DNA of 64,000 bases from Saccharum officinarum (lineage: Eukaryota > Streptophyta > Magnoliopsida > Poales > Poaceae). Position 1 is the stretch's first letter, and the number at the start of each line of letters is the position of its first letter. The position numbers and the translations under genes are program-made. The stretch lies in contig CM036159.1 in the NCBI GenBank assembly GCA_020631735.1, forward strand, positions 97,084,701 through 97,148,700, read 5' to 3'. Under the pieces are notes generated by a model, which was given only the letters and a program-made list of their open reading frames with translations, had not been told where the DNA came from and ran no database searches. This document shows, one piece after another, positions 11,201 to 23,410 of this stretch.

Positions 11201-11642
11201 CTCATGGAAGATTCTTCCACATTTTCAACAAATCACTGCTTGCCACATCACATGTAACAAACAAACAAAAAAATGAAAAAGAAGCGCATGTACGGCAAAT
11301 GATTCTGGAAGATTATTATAGTTGCTATCTCCCGAAAGATTTCTATAACTGTTATCTTCCAGAAAATAATAAAAAGAAAAACAGCAGAAAGACAACACAT
11401 ATCTAACATACGTGCAGGCGTACAACACCAACTTGGCGATCAAGAAAGAAAAGAAAACCGGCACCACACAGACAACATTCACAACAACATAGACAGCGGC
11501 AACGGTGACGTCGTCGAAGACAAGAGTAAACCGATGAAGACCAAAGGGAAAGTATATGAGGCAGGTGAATAGTATTTTCTAAAACTTAATCGCGCCGACG
11601 ATATAAGTGCGGAACTAAAACTATCGGTCTAGCCAAGACTAC

Positions 11643-14600
11643 TGTAACACCTCGGTGTTACGCAAGCATTAACATTTCAATCATGAGCATAGCATGTCAT
11701 GTCATTCATAATCATATGTACTTAGGGTGTACTTTTAATAAAATAAAAGTGTGGAAACTAATATTGCATAACATGTGATAATGTGCTAATTACATTCATC
11801 AAACTTGTGCAACTACAAATTTTATATCACTTAGAATTATAGGTCAAATTTTTGGAGCAACTAAATTACTCAAAGTTTTGTCAAAAACTGGTTTCAAAAA
11901 TGTTATCTGAAAATATTCAAAAATACTCCCTAATTAGCTTTTATTCTCCAATTCAAAATCTATAAGAGTTTTGAGATTGGCCCCTCAATAAAAGTTGTAG
12001 GAAATCAAATTCTAAACAACTTTTATTTTTGGGCCATTTTCAGAAAAGGTCGTTTGCTTGCCCAAATTTGAATTTGAAAACTGCAAATAGAATTTTATTT
12101 GAATTTTCTCTGGAAAAATAAAAAGGAAAAACGATTTCAGCGCTAGCAGGCCGCCGCCACCCTTTCGGCCCGTCGGCCGAAGCGGCCCGCGCCACCCCCC
12201 GCGCGCGCGCCCGCGCAGCGCAGCGGCCCGGCCCGCGTCCGCGCGGCCGCCATCTTCTCCCGCCCACTCGCGCGCCTCGCTGGACGCCGCGGCAGACCGT
12301 GCTCGCCGCGTGTCGGCCATGCGCCGTCGGAGCCGCCGCGCGTTGCCTTCGCCCTGCCGTCCCGCCAGCTCAGGCGCGATCAAATCGCCTGGCTGACCCC
12401 CTCCTCGCCCCCTCACTCGCACTCCCGCTCCCCATCCGCTCCCCCTCTCCAAGAACCGAGCGGGCGAGCGGCTCACCGCCGAGAGCTCCACCTCCGCTCC
12501 CTCGTTCCGGCGGCGACAGTCCACCACCACCAAATTACGCTTGCACAGAGATCCGCCGCCCCCTTGCCTCCTCCGAACAAGCCTCGTTGTCCTCTTGCTC
12601 ACTCCGGTAGGGCATCGATTTGCCTTCCCCGCCGCGCCACCGTGACGGAGCCGCCGCGCTCGCGCTCCGGTCACCGGCACCTTCACCCACCCACTTTGTC
12701 TCTCAACCTCGCTCGCATGTTCACTGTTTTCCTGTGGCCATATTGCGCGCTTTGCCTCGCTCGCTCGGGCACGGAAGCGGTCGCTGGCCGTCGGCGGCCA
12801 CCGCACCACCGCGGTGTCGAGCACCGGCTCGGCCGTGTGCCGTTCCCGCTCGCCCGCGGGTGACGCGGGTGACTGGGCCGGCCTGCTCCAACAGGAGACG
12901 GCCCATTTTCTTTCTCCCAGCGCGCGCGTCTCTGGGCTGAGCAGGCCAGGCCGTCTGCCCCTTCTGATATCGGCCCGTTTCAAAATAAAGATTCAATTTT
13001 TATTTTCTCAAATGGAAATAAAGTGCTTAGCAATTATTTGGGTGATTAAATGTGCTCCAAAAATTGTGAAATAAATTTCTATGGATTCATTGGAACTAGA
13101 TCTATGATATAAAAATATTGCATGTCAAATTTGAAATACTTTCCTATAGGATTTTATTTAATCATGTATATTGCTGATAAATTGAAAAATGTGTAGAAAA
13201 ATCTATAGGCTTCAGAAAAAAAATATGATTCCCAAGTTTGTTAATCTTCTTGTGTCATGTACTTCCTAGGAAAAATATGTTTCATGCATGTGCTGTGGAA
13301 AACTTAGGAGGTGTAGTTCAAATACCTTTAATGGCTGATTTTTGTTATTTTTGCTAGAGAGCAAACTTTGTATGAAATATGCATGTGATAATTTTTGTAC
13401 AGTCATAGTATACTATGAAGAACCTAGGAAAAATATTAATTCTGTTGTTTGACATTTTTCATAGTACAAAGTAATTTCATGCTCATTTTTTATGCTATAG
13501 TTTGTCATTTTTGTGTAGGATAGTTTACTTATCCAAATGCCATGAAATTTTTATGGTAGTCTGTTTAGGGTAGTATTATGCTACTGTAATTTTCTCAGAT
13601 TTTTAGGAGCATCAGAAATATATGTTGCTATTCAAACCTATTATTATTTAGGGTTTAAGCAAGTGTTGCTTTAAGTGTGATTAAGAAATTAGTAAAGCTT
13701 TGGTGTATCTTTGAAGCATTTCATAAGATATGTTAACTTAACATATTAGTAGTAGAAGAGAATGCAGTAGATGACATGTGCTTGTAGTATAGTTTCTTGG
13801 ATGATGTTGACTACCTTGCATTTCAACATATCCATTGCATTTATCTCCTTCGATGCACGTTTGCATAATCACTTACGCGTATTGCATCATACAGGATCGC
13901 AAACCGAGAACTCAGTCGTCATACCCGAGGAGCCAGAGGAGCAGCTCGAGGTGCAGCAGCAGGAAGTGCCAGAAGCCGAAGAGGAGGTCGGTGAAGATCT
14001 TCCAGAGTGCCCCGACCACCGTCCGAGCTCTTTTGAGAGAGGCAAGCCCCGGAGCATTTCTCTCCCGGTTTGCAAATAATTTATTATTAACTTTACTTAA
14101 TTTGATGCATTACGTTTAGGAGTTGTTTGCAAACGTTGCTGCATTACACCTTGTTTCACCTTGCTTTACCCGATCCTTGTTACCTTGGTGTCCGCGGTCA
14201 ATAATTACTTAGTTTGCTTAGATCGGTAGAAGTCGGGTGATTGCCTGTCATCCGCGAGCTCTAGGAGATTACTTGGATCTATGTGAAAGTATGTCATACG
14301 AAAATAACTAAGTGTCGAAATGAATTTGAGACCGGGCGGAAACTTGCAGGGTTTCGGACTGTAGTGTTTTCCGTCTGTGTCGATTAAGGACCGACCGTTG
14401 TTGGGCCTCGAGTCATGTTGAACGCAGGCCTCGCATTTAGCTGGCCGAATAATGCACCTTTCGACCGCGAAGCTGGGAGATTATTCGGGCCGAGTGGATT
14501 GCCCGCAACGCACTGTACCGGAGCAGTAGTGGCAGGATACGGGGGCGCGATGATAAGGCCAAAGAGCAGTCGGGCGGCCCCCGGGTACATGTGGTTCCTG

Positions 14601-15512
14601 GCAAGCTCGCGACTTTACATGAATGGTTGACTCGGTGACCAATACCTCACTTTAGCGGGTGAGTGAGGTTTGTGTGAGGAATAAATTACCAGCTGGTTAA
14701 TAATCGATTCGAATCGCCATCGTTCACTGGATAGTGAACACTTGACTTGAGCTACTTCATCGTAGTAATATTGATGAATCACTTGGATAGTTATGTGGAA
14801 GATGACATGATAACTATTGTTAATGATCAATGGTAATCCTTACTTGCTTAATTACATGTTACTCTAGCACCAGTGCAAACATAGTTGATAGGGTAATAAA
14901 GAGTTAATTACTGCATGCTTTTGGAAAGGAATTGTTAAGTTAAAAATGCTTTTCTTGCAAATGAGTCAGCTATCCCACCAGAAAGCCTATCATGATCCTT
15001 GGTGTCATTTTATTTTGGTTCTGTCGGGTAAGTCTAGCTGAGTACCTTCTCGTACTCAGGGCTTTGTTCCCACTTGTTGCAGATGGGCAGATGTATTACG
15101 GCTACTGTATCAACTGCCTGTATCCTGCGATGGGCGAAGCTTAGGACCATGGGCAATGGTCATTCGCTACTTCTCGTCTGATGCTTTTGCTGGAGATGAT
15201 CACAAGCTGACACTTTATTTCAAAATATTGTGTGTGTGTGTGCGTGATTTGAACTACCGCTTCCGCTACTTTTATTTGAACCTGATTTGTAATAACTATG
15301 TTTAAACTCCGATGTATTTTATGCCACGAACATTTATGTAACTTATGATGGTGACCGCTAAACTTAGTACGATCTTGGCTGTTATGTGAAATGGTTTGAA
15401 ATCCGTCGAGATTTCACGGACTACCGGGTTATACGGGCTTAAGTTTGTTAAATTGTCCTCCCGTTGGATGATTTTCCTACTTAATCTCGTATAATTGGGC
15501 GGTTCTGTTATA
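11643..15512 (+). mobile_element. 3.87 kb solo LTR (family X, Gypsy-like), copy 1
   Basis: It starts TGTAACACCTCGGTGTTACG and ends CTGTTATA (originally probably TTACA). ACTAC is duplicated at 11638-11642 and 15513-15517. The same sequence, diverged, forms 33641-37917. The two ends do not repeat each other, so the whole unit is one LTR-like block, not a small element with its own LTRs. Long LTRs with this start recall Tekay/Del-clade Gypsy elements, but the clade is an inference. It has a GC-rich first part (12.1-12.96 kb), an AT-rich middle and an exon-like segment at 13895-14080. Confidence 0.8.
13895..14080 (+). other. Exon-like open segment inside solo LTR copy 1
   Basis: After an acceptor-like CATACAG the frame encodes an acidic peptide (IPEEPEEQLEVQQQEVPEAE, then LPECPDHRPSSFERGKPRS) that stops after SLPVCK. 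The matching segment at 36295-36480 in copy 2 keeps the same frame without indels despite many substitutions. No ATG precedes it. It could be a remnant of a captured exon or a part of the element's own spliced transcript. Confidence 0.45.
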
Positions 15513-17903
15513 ACTACACTCCTCTATCTAAGTTTGCAAGCACCTTAAAAAGATTCTAATTAGACAACAAAGGTGTCAGGCTAGCTAGAGCTCATCTAAC
15601 CAATCTAGTTTGCAAGGTCACACAAACTTCTACAACTAGTACTTCACACAACCAGGGGAGCTCCAACACAACTAGTGATGCAAAAGCACAAAGCCACCTA
15701 AGCTCACTAGCAATGCTCAATAACACGGCTACACAAGCTAAATTAGAGAGTGCAAATTACTTAACTACACAAACTAAGCAATGTGACTAACGAGGTTACT
15801 AAAACTAAATTAGCCACGCAAGAGAGCTACTTCTATGCTACACAAGCAAGAAGACAACTAGCAACCTACTAAAGCTAAACTAGTCACGAGAACAACTACA
15901 CAAGCACAATGTATGAAATATAAATACAAGCTTGTACTGCACGGAATGTAAACCACGAGAAGATGATAAAGGCAATGTTGACACGGTGATTTTTATCCCG
16001 ATGTTCACGTGTTTGCCAACACGCTAGTCCCCGTTGAGACAAGCTCCAAGGTTGCTGTCGGTCCTCTTGCTAGTGGTGACCCGCAAGTCACACTCTCCCA
16101 CGTGGAGTGCTTACCACAAGATCTAGCACTTGTCGCGGCCGGACCACTTGTCACCATTCGCGTCTCGTTCTACTAGAGTTGCCTTCGCGGCTCCCACAGG
16201 ACGAGCATAATGCCCCTCACAAAGCTCTTCTCCGGAGCACCGCACAAGCTTCTTGCGGGCTTCGACGGAGATCACACCACCAAGCCGTTTAGGAGGTGGC
16301 AAACTCCAAGAGTAACAAGCATCACCGGCTTGCAACTCGATCACCTAGTGCCACTCGATGCAATCACTCAATGCAACGCACTAGAAATCACTCACTTCGC
16401 TATTGGATCGCACTCTTGCAAGCACAAGTGAGTTAAATGGCTCTCAAACCAAGCACACACAAGGGTAACACACACCCAAGATGCTCAACTAGCCAAATGC
16501 CCAAGCTCCACCTCTACTTATAGCCTCCAAGCCAAATAGAGCCATTGAAGCTTTGGAACACATTGCTGCGCGGTCACCGGATAGCAACATGCGGGCACCG
16601 GACAAGGGGTGGAGGTGCCCCAACGATCGAATTGCAACGGCTACTTCAAACTAGCTGTTGGACAAGTGGGCACCGGACATAGGGTGGCGGTGCACCGCCC
16701 TAGGTGTGGCGGTGACCACCCAGGCCAAACCCCTAAAACTGCACTCTTTGGAAAAAAACAGCGGTGCCATCATCAGACAGTCTGGTGACCATGGCGGTGC
16801 CCTATTCAGCTCTAAACCAACAACCACTAGATCAATCTTGTAGAGCATTTCATTAGCTTTCCAAAAAGTCCTAGATCATCGAAATCAGAGATCGGAGCTA
16901 AGAGTTATGTCCAAAATACGAAAGGGTGGTTGTGCTGAAATTGGCACACTGCAGGGGGTGGTAGTGCACCTAGCCTAGGGTGGCGGTGCACCGCCCCCGG
17001 GGTGGCGGTGCCACCGCCTTGGGGTGTCCGGTGCACACTGGAAAGGGCGGTGCCACCCCCAGAAAGGGTTGCACGTTGGCCACAAGTTCGAGTGCATTTT
17101 CCAACCCTCGAACCCTCCAAATTTGTCCTTTTCTTCTCATTTTCAACTCCGAATTGATCCAAATCAACTCCAACACCTTCTCGTTTGTAAATGTGCTAAC
17201 ACCACCAAGTATCCACCATCTTGTGCATGTGTGTTAACTTTTCACAAACATTTTCCAAAAGAGTTAGCCACTCAACTTGACACGTCACTCGATCCTAGCA
17301 ACGATGCAAAGTTAAATCACTCGAGTAGCATTAGATGACTGATATGCAAACAAGTTTACCCCTCTTGATAGTACGGTCATCTATCCTAAACCCGGTCATA
17401 AACTTTTCTACACACATATGACCGGTGAAATGAAATGTCCTATAAGTTATACATTTGTCTTGCGCATTCCATTCCATCTCCTTCAATGTTAATGCAACAC
17501 ATGCACCAACATGATCAACAATGATATGATCCACTCTATATCATCACGTGACCATATTGGTTCATCGATCTTGACTTCACTTGCTCTTCACCATTGCTTC
17601 GGTCTATCGGCGCTAAGTCATCACTCAACTTGCCCTTCACACTTACAACCGGTCCATCGAGCCAAGTCTTGTCTTGATCTTCTCCACCTTGATCACATGA
17701 CTCAATGTCATGTCTCTTGTGCAATGAGCTTCTTTGTCACATATGTGAGCCTTGCAACAAATCCAAGCTATTTCACTTCTATGGCATTTGTTGCTCATAC
17801 ATATGTACTTGTGGACTAATCACCTGTGTATCTCACATTAAACACAATTAGTCTACTTAGGTTGTCACTCAATTACCAAAACCAAACAAGGACTTTCAGA
17901 AAG

Positions 17904-20584
17904 CAAGAGCAAAAATCAACGAAAAATCAACATCAGAAGAAAAACAACAAGATGTAGAGGTAATCCATAAAACCAGTCCACCCAAACCACTTGGATCCAA
18001 TTTTTTCTGAATAGATATGCATCTACTTTTGCTATGAAATACTAATATTTCAAAAAACAGGCATCAAGATGTGTAGGTTCATTGGATCCAAAAGTTTCAC
18101 CAAGAATAACAATATTTCAAAAACCAAAAGAGAATCATCATGACAATTGACAAGGTAAACGAAAAATCCTAGCTCAGCCATATATAAATATAAAAAGGAT
18201 AGCTGAAACCTGGAACATAGTATGGGAACATGTGCATACAGATCCAAACCAAAAATATATGAAAAATATGCATCTTCCTTGTGTTATGTGCAAAATCTCA
18301 TATAAAGGCAATGTAGCAGCAAAAAGGGAATTTCATTTTACCTCTATTCCTATTATATTGTAAGACTTGAAACCAAAACAAACAATCACTCGTATTCTCC
18401 AGTGAATCTGTTTCTCTCACATACCTGAGAAAACAAATATGAGGTCCAGATTTCTAAACAATCGCTCATTTGCCAGCAGTCACAGATCCAAAAGATAGAA
18501 AAGAAGAGAAAATATCTTTGACATTATATTTTAATCAATCACACGCACAGTATAACTTACCTTCAAAAAAGCAACAGCTCTAATAGGTACAATAGCCTGC
18601 TAACATTAGGTCCTCAGAGCGAAAGCCTGCTAACATATTACACTCCTTACGAATAATTCTCATTATGTGTCAGTAACTATCATACTGAATCCAAATGTGT
18701 TAGTCATCACTATTGACCGAACAAAATGACAAGAAAGAAGCTTAAAAAGAATTTTGTTTGAGACAGCAAAAATACTCCGATATGTCTGATAAACATGACA
18801 CAAAGGGGATACTACAAAAAAAACCCAAGCACACCTCACCGACTATTTGTTCACATAAAAGAAGTGTTGACGTATGCTGAACACTCAAGCTATCAGATGG
18901 TGCATAGCAATTTCATATCAAATAAATTATCCTTAACAAGCTGGGTAGCAGTGTCATACTAAATTTACTGGAATGAAATATATATTCTTTTCCAGGAGTA
19001 GGATGCCATTGCACATGAACTACAGTCTATAAATCATCAGCAAACACACTGGTTCATCAATAAAGCCAAAGTGCCCATGGACAAAAGGCGCCCAATCTTG
19101 TTTCCTGAACTTTAAGTAACTTTAGATGTCACTCACTTAATGCTGAAAGTGTTTTCTCATACTAAAAACAAAAATGAAAATACAAATTGAAAATGAAAAC
19201 TGAAATTGCAAGTACTGAAAGTACTACCTGAAATTAGAAAATGAAAACACAAAATGAAATTAAAAACTGGAATTGCTAACTACAATTGAAGACTGAAATT
19301 GGAAATATAACATAGAGGAGTCTAAAATAGCTAATACTTAAATTATAAACTGAAATAAACCTGAACCTGAACAAAACTGAAACTGAAAATTGAAATTAAA
19401 TAAGACTGAACCTGACCTATAACCTGAACATGACTAAAACTGAAAACTTCAATTAAATCAGACTGAACCTGAAGCTATAATGAAACCCATTAGAACAAAA
19501 ATGAAATTAAAAACTGAAATTGCTAACTACAATTGAAGACCGAAATTAACTGAAATTGGCGTTACAACAAATCTGCGTCAAGCGTATGCACGCTGCAAAA
19601 GTTCTGCACAATCAGGTAGGTTCTTGTGCAATACAAAGGCCAGAGGTCCAAGGAAAACGTGCTCATTTTTTATGGAGGCGTGGAGCCTAGCTACATCAGT
19701 AGTACTGGGTTTAAGTCATGTATGGCCACTTGGGTCTGGGTGAGCACATGAGCAATGTCTCAGGCACAACATGTGCAAAACAAGGGTGCATGAGCCACTG
19801 CCTTTGCATTGGGTAACTGCACAGAACCAGTTAAGGTCGACCAACGGTTTAATGTTTCATGCCCAATCCAAGATAAGTAAGAGATCTAACCCTACAAGGT
19901 ATCCAAAACTCAAAATCATATGATATGGTCGACAATGTGTCACTAGTACACCACATACTTAAGAATAACTTCTCAAAGAAATGACTATGGTGGAATCTAC
20001 ACAATTAATAACGCTGCAGTCCTTCTTTGAGTCTTCCTTGTTGTTTCACATATAACATTTTATTGAAAACAAATCAGATTTCCAGGAAACAAATTATACT
20101 GGAAATAAAAAAACTTATGGCTTCCCAGACTTCGAGTGTCCTGGTAAACAATTTCACTATTGCACTATGACGCCAAGCAATCCACTGGTTCAAATAGTTT
20201 CACATGACCACTGACAAGCACGAATGTAGGCATGCCAACACGACAACTGATATTTTATTTTCTAATCGTCAAAATCACATAAGCCAACTTGTAACATATT
20301 GACCCTAGGAGGGATTAATACTATCCTAAAAAATGCAGAAGCAAAAGCAAAAGGCAAAGTATAGACAAAAACTCAAGCACAACAATGCTGCCAATCTTTT
20401 GCTAAAATTCTGTTTTAGTGGACAGCTCTAACTAAAACAGATCAAAGCAAGGGAGAATATTAAAATAACTAGCATAGATTTACAATAAACTAGACTCCTC
20501 AAGCATACATGCAACATCTAAAGCTCATGCACCTGAAAAGGTTCTAAACTTGAAAGAACAACTTGCTACTTCAACAAATTATTA
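17904..20584. other. AT-rich interval without recognisable genes
   Basis: No coding exon could be supported. Minus-strand splice-donor-like sites (for example near 18430 and 18560) could belong to a non-coding transcript. From about 19165 to 19570 the sequence is a degenerate purine-rich repeat built on CTGAAATTGAAAA-like words. AAAACTGAAATTGCTAACTA occurs near 19505, and a one-base variant (AAAACTGGAATTGCTAACTA) near 19265. Confidence 0.5.
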
Positions 20585-20733
20585 CTCCCTCCGTTCCAAA
20601 TTATAAGTCACTTTGACTTTTCTTATACATCCATTTTACTATGTATCTAGATAATATAATACTATATCTAGATACATAGCAAAATAGATGAACCAAAAAA
20701 GTCAAAGCGACTTATAATTTGGGACGGAGGGAG
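20585..20733. mobile_element. Stowaway MITE
   Basis: 149 bp with long terminal inverted repeats CTCCCTCCGTTCCAAATTAT and its complement, flanked by TA on both sides. The interior pairs almost completely around a CTAGATA centre, so a transcript would fold as a hairpin. Stowaway elements are Tc1/mariner-derived and non-autonomous. Confidence 0.96.
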
Positions 20734-20735
20734 TA

Positions 20736-21728
20736 CTACCTAAAAAAGCAACAAGGAGAGAAACTAATTCGTACAGCCATACATGCTTTGAATTGAACAA
20801 GCAAGGAACTAAAAGAACAAAAAACAGTTCTGTAATGATTACTAAATTATTGTCACTGTAGCATGAAAGTGTTAATCGAGAGCCTAAAGTCTGAACCTTA
20901 TAGCTTACCTAATTACCTAATGGTCAAGATGCAATTTCTATATCCTACCACTACTGCTAGCCGAGATGTTCTCCAGACTGCAGATACACTGTTCTGCTGC
21001 ATAGAATAGAAAATAACACAATTGTTCTAAGCAAGCCATTCGCTGAAAAAAATCAAAGCAAATAGCACTCTTAACAAGATGCAGTAGCAAGCTCAAGAAA
21101 TATTCAGTCAAGCAGAGTGAACAGGAGAACAAAGAGGCTGTGAAACTGAACTGAACGGAAAGCACTGAAACAAGATGTAGCTAGCTGCTGTTGTAAGAAC
21201 TACTCCTGCAAAGAAGAATTTGCCGAAACAACACATAAACAGGCTAACTGAAGGCAATCTGTTTCTGGGATTAAATCAACTGACACACAACAACCATTAA
21301 ATGCTAGTGTTGTTGGCCAACACAGAGAGATACTAAAAACTGCTACTGAACAACATAAACAGGGACGACGACGACGCCGCCGCTTATCAAGGATTGGTTC
21401 TCGATCTGTTGGCTCTTGCATTGCATTCCTATTTCCTTGGCTGGGAGGGAGCCTGAATTGCGGTGCTCTAGCCCATAATCAGGGACCACGCGCGGAACAA
21501 ACAAACCCATCAGCCATCACCCACACCCATGGTAGCGGCAGCGGGAGGGACCTATCGGATCGTCCGCCGGCCGGGCATGCCAGCTCGGCGGACATGCACG
21601 CGCGCGTGGCCAACTCCAACTCCTCCCCCGGGCAGTGGCAGCGGCAGGCACGCGTCAGCGTCGAGCGCCAGCGGGGAGGGATCATCAACGGCGACTGCAA
21701 GGAGGAATCAGGTGTTTTCACTTCGCGA
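20736..21728. other. Interval without supported genes
   Basis: The interval is AT-rich up to 21.35 kb, then GC-rich. A minus-strand open frame at 21421-21200 starts MQEPTDREPILDKRRRRRR but has no recognisable domain or supported splice partner. GC-rich frames around 21.5-21.7 kb overlap on both strands and look like composition effects. A first exon of a minus-strand transcript is possible but cannot be shown. Confidence 0.35.
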
Positions 21729-21958
21729 AAAGTAGGTGAAAAGTTACTGTAACATTTTTCGTTGTTATTTGACAAAATTTGTTCAATCATGAACTAACTA
21801 GGCTCAAAAGATTCGTCCCGACATTTACAGACAAACTATGCAATTAGTTATCTTTTTTATCTACATTTAATGCTTCATGCATGCGTCGAAAGATTTGATG
21901 TAATGGGTGGAAGAGGAAATATTTTGGGTTAGGATGGGAAGTGAACAAGGCCTCAGCG
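21729..21958 (+). mobile_element. Grass MITE-like element, copy 3
   Basis: It contains TTACTGTAACATTTTTCGTT, ACTAACTAGGCTCAAAAGAT, TTTAATGCTTCATGCATGCG and the terminus AAGTGAACAAGGCC. The right terminus is better preserved than in copy 2. Confidence 0.65.
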
Positions 21959-22309
21959 GACGTACGGAACGGAACGTGCGGCTGACGAGGCGCGGCGCGC
22001 CTGCTGCCGACCTGTCCGTGTCTCCGACCGTGACCGCCCCGAGAAAATTGCAATTATAGGACTTCAAACAATGTGCTTCATAATTATAGGACTTTAAACA
22101 TCGTCTTCGTAAAAATGACCCTGAAAACATTGACTTCTTATTTTCCATGACATTCGGTCTATTTCATCTCCTTTTAATTCCTAATACATGTATTTCTCTC
22201 CTAATGTGACCTTTTTGCCGTTCTGCCCTTTACGCATCTTAGATCGACGTGCCGGTCCTTCGTCTCCCTCCCGACGCCCAAACCCTCGACGCCGCCGTTC
22301 CTCACGCCG

Positions 22310-22583
22310 CCGTGGCGGTCCATGGCGGCGCGCGCGGAGCTGGTGATCAGCCTGAGCACGGGCGTGTCGCTCTTCCTGGTCCGCTTCGTCTTCTTCAACT
22401 TCCAGCGGGAGAACGTGGCGATGCAGGTGCCCACGCAGAATGGCAAGGCACACTTCGACGCCGGCGACGAGCACGCCAAGGAGTTCGCGGCTCTGCTCAA
22501 GTCCAACGACCCCGTCGGCTTCAACCTCGTCGACGTCCTCGCCTGGGGCTCGCTCGGCCACATCGTCGCCTACTACATCCAAG
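22310..22583 (+). pseudogene. psaG: psaG (photosystem I subunit V) partial copy, plus arm
   Basis: The frame encodes the PsaG core: ELVISLSTGVSLFLVRFVFF, then NFQRENVAMQVPTQNGKAHF and KSNDPVGFNLVDVLAWGSLG, ending in HIVAYYI. Functional PsaG then runs to a short C-terminus; here the match stops at 22580 and an unrelated tail takes over. A recognisable transit peptide is missing, and a short duplication of GGGCTCGCTCGGCCACATCG follows. PsaG is a nuclear-encoded thylakoid protein of the photosystem I core; this copy is unlikely to be functional. Confidence 0.85.
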
Positions 22584-23115
22584 CCTGTGGCCCGGGGCTC
22601 GCTCGGCCACATCGGCAAAGCTGTGATGAACGTGACGAAGACTGTGATGAATGTTGATCCAAAGAGAAAACTGTGATGAGAAAGCTATGATGAGATGTGA
22701 TGAATTTTTTAGCTGTGATGAGATGTAAACTCATACTTTATTTCATATGACTACTCTTTGGTTCCCCTTCCCCGGATCCTGGAAATGCTATTTTTGCTTG
22801 TTCTTATCCCCTAGCCAATGTTCACTTATTTTATACTGTATCAGACATCTGATCTGCTGATGACCTGATGTATGTGTTGTTCGCAAGTCAAGAAGTGGCA
22901 CAACATCATAGGTTGTCGTTGGCTTTGTGCATGATATACTGAAACAGGGAGACAGATACGACATAGAGGAAGATCAAATTCATGCGGCACTATACACGCG
23001 CAGTTGCACTACTTGTCCAAATTAACCAATCTTTGAGCATCAGATACATGCATGACGCAGAGCCAAACACACACACGGAGTAGAATACAAGCTCAAGAAC
23101 ACGGCCAGCCGGCGC

Positions 23116-23410
23116 TCAGAAGAAGTTGGGGTCGTATCCGTTGCTGGAGGTGGCGAGGATGTAGTAGGCGACGATGTGGCCGAGCGAGCTCTAGGCGAGG
23201 ACGTCGACGAGGTTGAAGCCGACGGGGTCGTTGGACTTGAGCAGGGCCACGAACTCCTTGGCGCACTCGTCGTCGGCGTCGAAGTGCGCCTTGCCGTTCT
23301 GCGTGGGCACCTGCTTCGCCACGTTCTCCCGCCGGAAATCGAAGAAGACGAAGCGGACCAGGAAGAGCGACACGCCCGTGCTCAGACTAATCACCAGCGA
23401 CGCGCTCAGC
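23116..23410 (-). pseudogene. psaG: psaG (photosystem I subunit V) pseudocopy, minus arm
   Basis: It reads SLVISLSTGVSLFLVRFVFF through NLVDVLA, then an in-frame TAG (23193-23191) where PsaG has Trp, then SSLGHIVAYYILATSSNGYD and PNFF with the natural stop at 23118-23116. It keeps the true C-terminus that the plus copy lacks, so the acquired fragment originally reached the end of the gene. The Trp-to-stop change breaks the last membrane-proximal segment. Confidence 0.85.

Larger units (their letters stand above)
11553..17898 (-). mobile_element. Solo LTR of a SIRE/Opie-type Copia element, split by a nested solo LTR
   Basis: The minus-strand LTR starts at 17898 with TGAAAGTCCTTGTTTGGTTT, the Opie/Ji-like start, and ends at 11553 (...CTCATATA; the terminal CA has become TA). 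GAAAG flanks both ends (11548-11552 and 17899-17903) as the TSD. Removing the nested 11643-15512 insertion leaves about 2.47 kb. A minus-strand TATA-like ATAAGTAGAG lies near 16520, and a palindromic GC-rich array (16.56-17.06 kb) lies directly upstream of it. No internal region, primer-binding site (PBS) or coding sequence remains, as expected after LTR-LTR recombination. Confidence 0.8.

Noticed and set aside
12012..12983. 323-codon open frame on the minus strand in solo LTR copy 1
   Set aside because: It sits in the GC-rich block, has Arg/Gly/Ala-rich random composition, and is not preserved in copy 2.
11643..15512. Calling the 3.9 and 4.3 kb blocks DNA transposons because of TGTAAC/GTTACA ends
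   Set aside because: The inverted ends are only six bases, start TG and end CA, and have 5 bp TSDs, which fits LTRs better. No transposase is present.
16963..17060. Repeat-spacer look of the palindrome array, as in CRISPR
   Set aside because: Plant nuclear LTR sequence, irregular spacing, no spacers of constant length; it is a promoter repeat.
21200..21421. Minus-strand frame MQEPTDREPILDKRRRRRR as a gene
   Set aside because: No domain, no supported downstream exon, and the frame soon becomes Cys/Ser-rich noise; kept only as a remark.
22618..22735. Six GTGATGA words, like snoRNA box C (RTGATGA)
   Set aside because: No correctly spaced CTGA box D or terminal stem; the words are a degenerate tandem repeat next to the psaG fragment.
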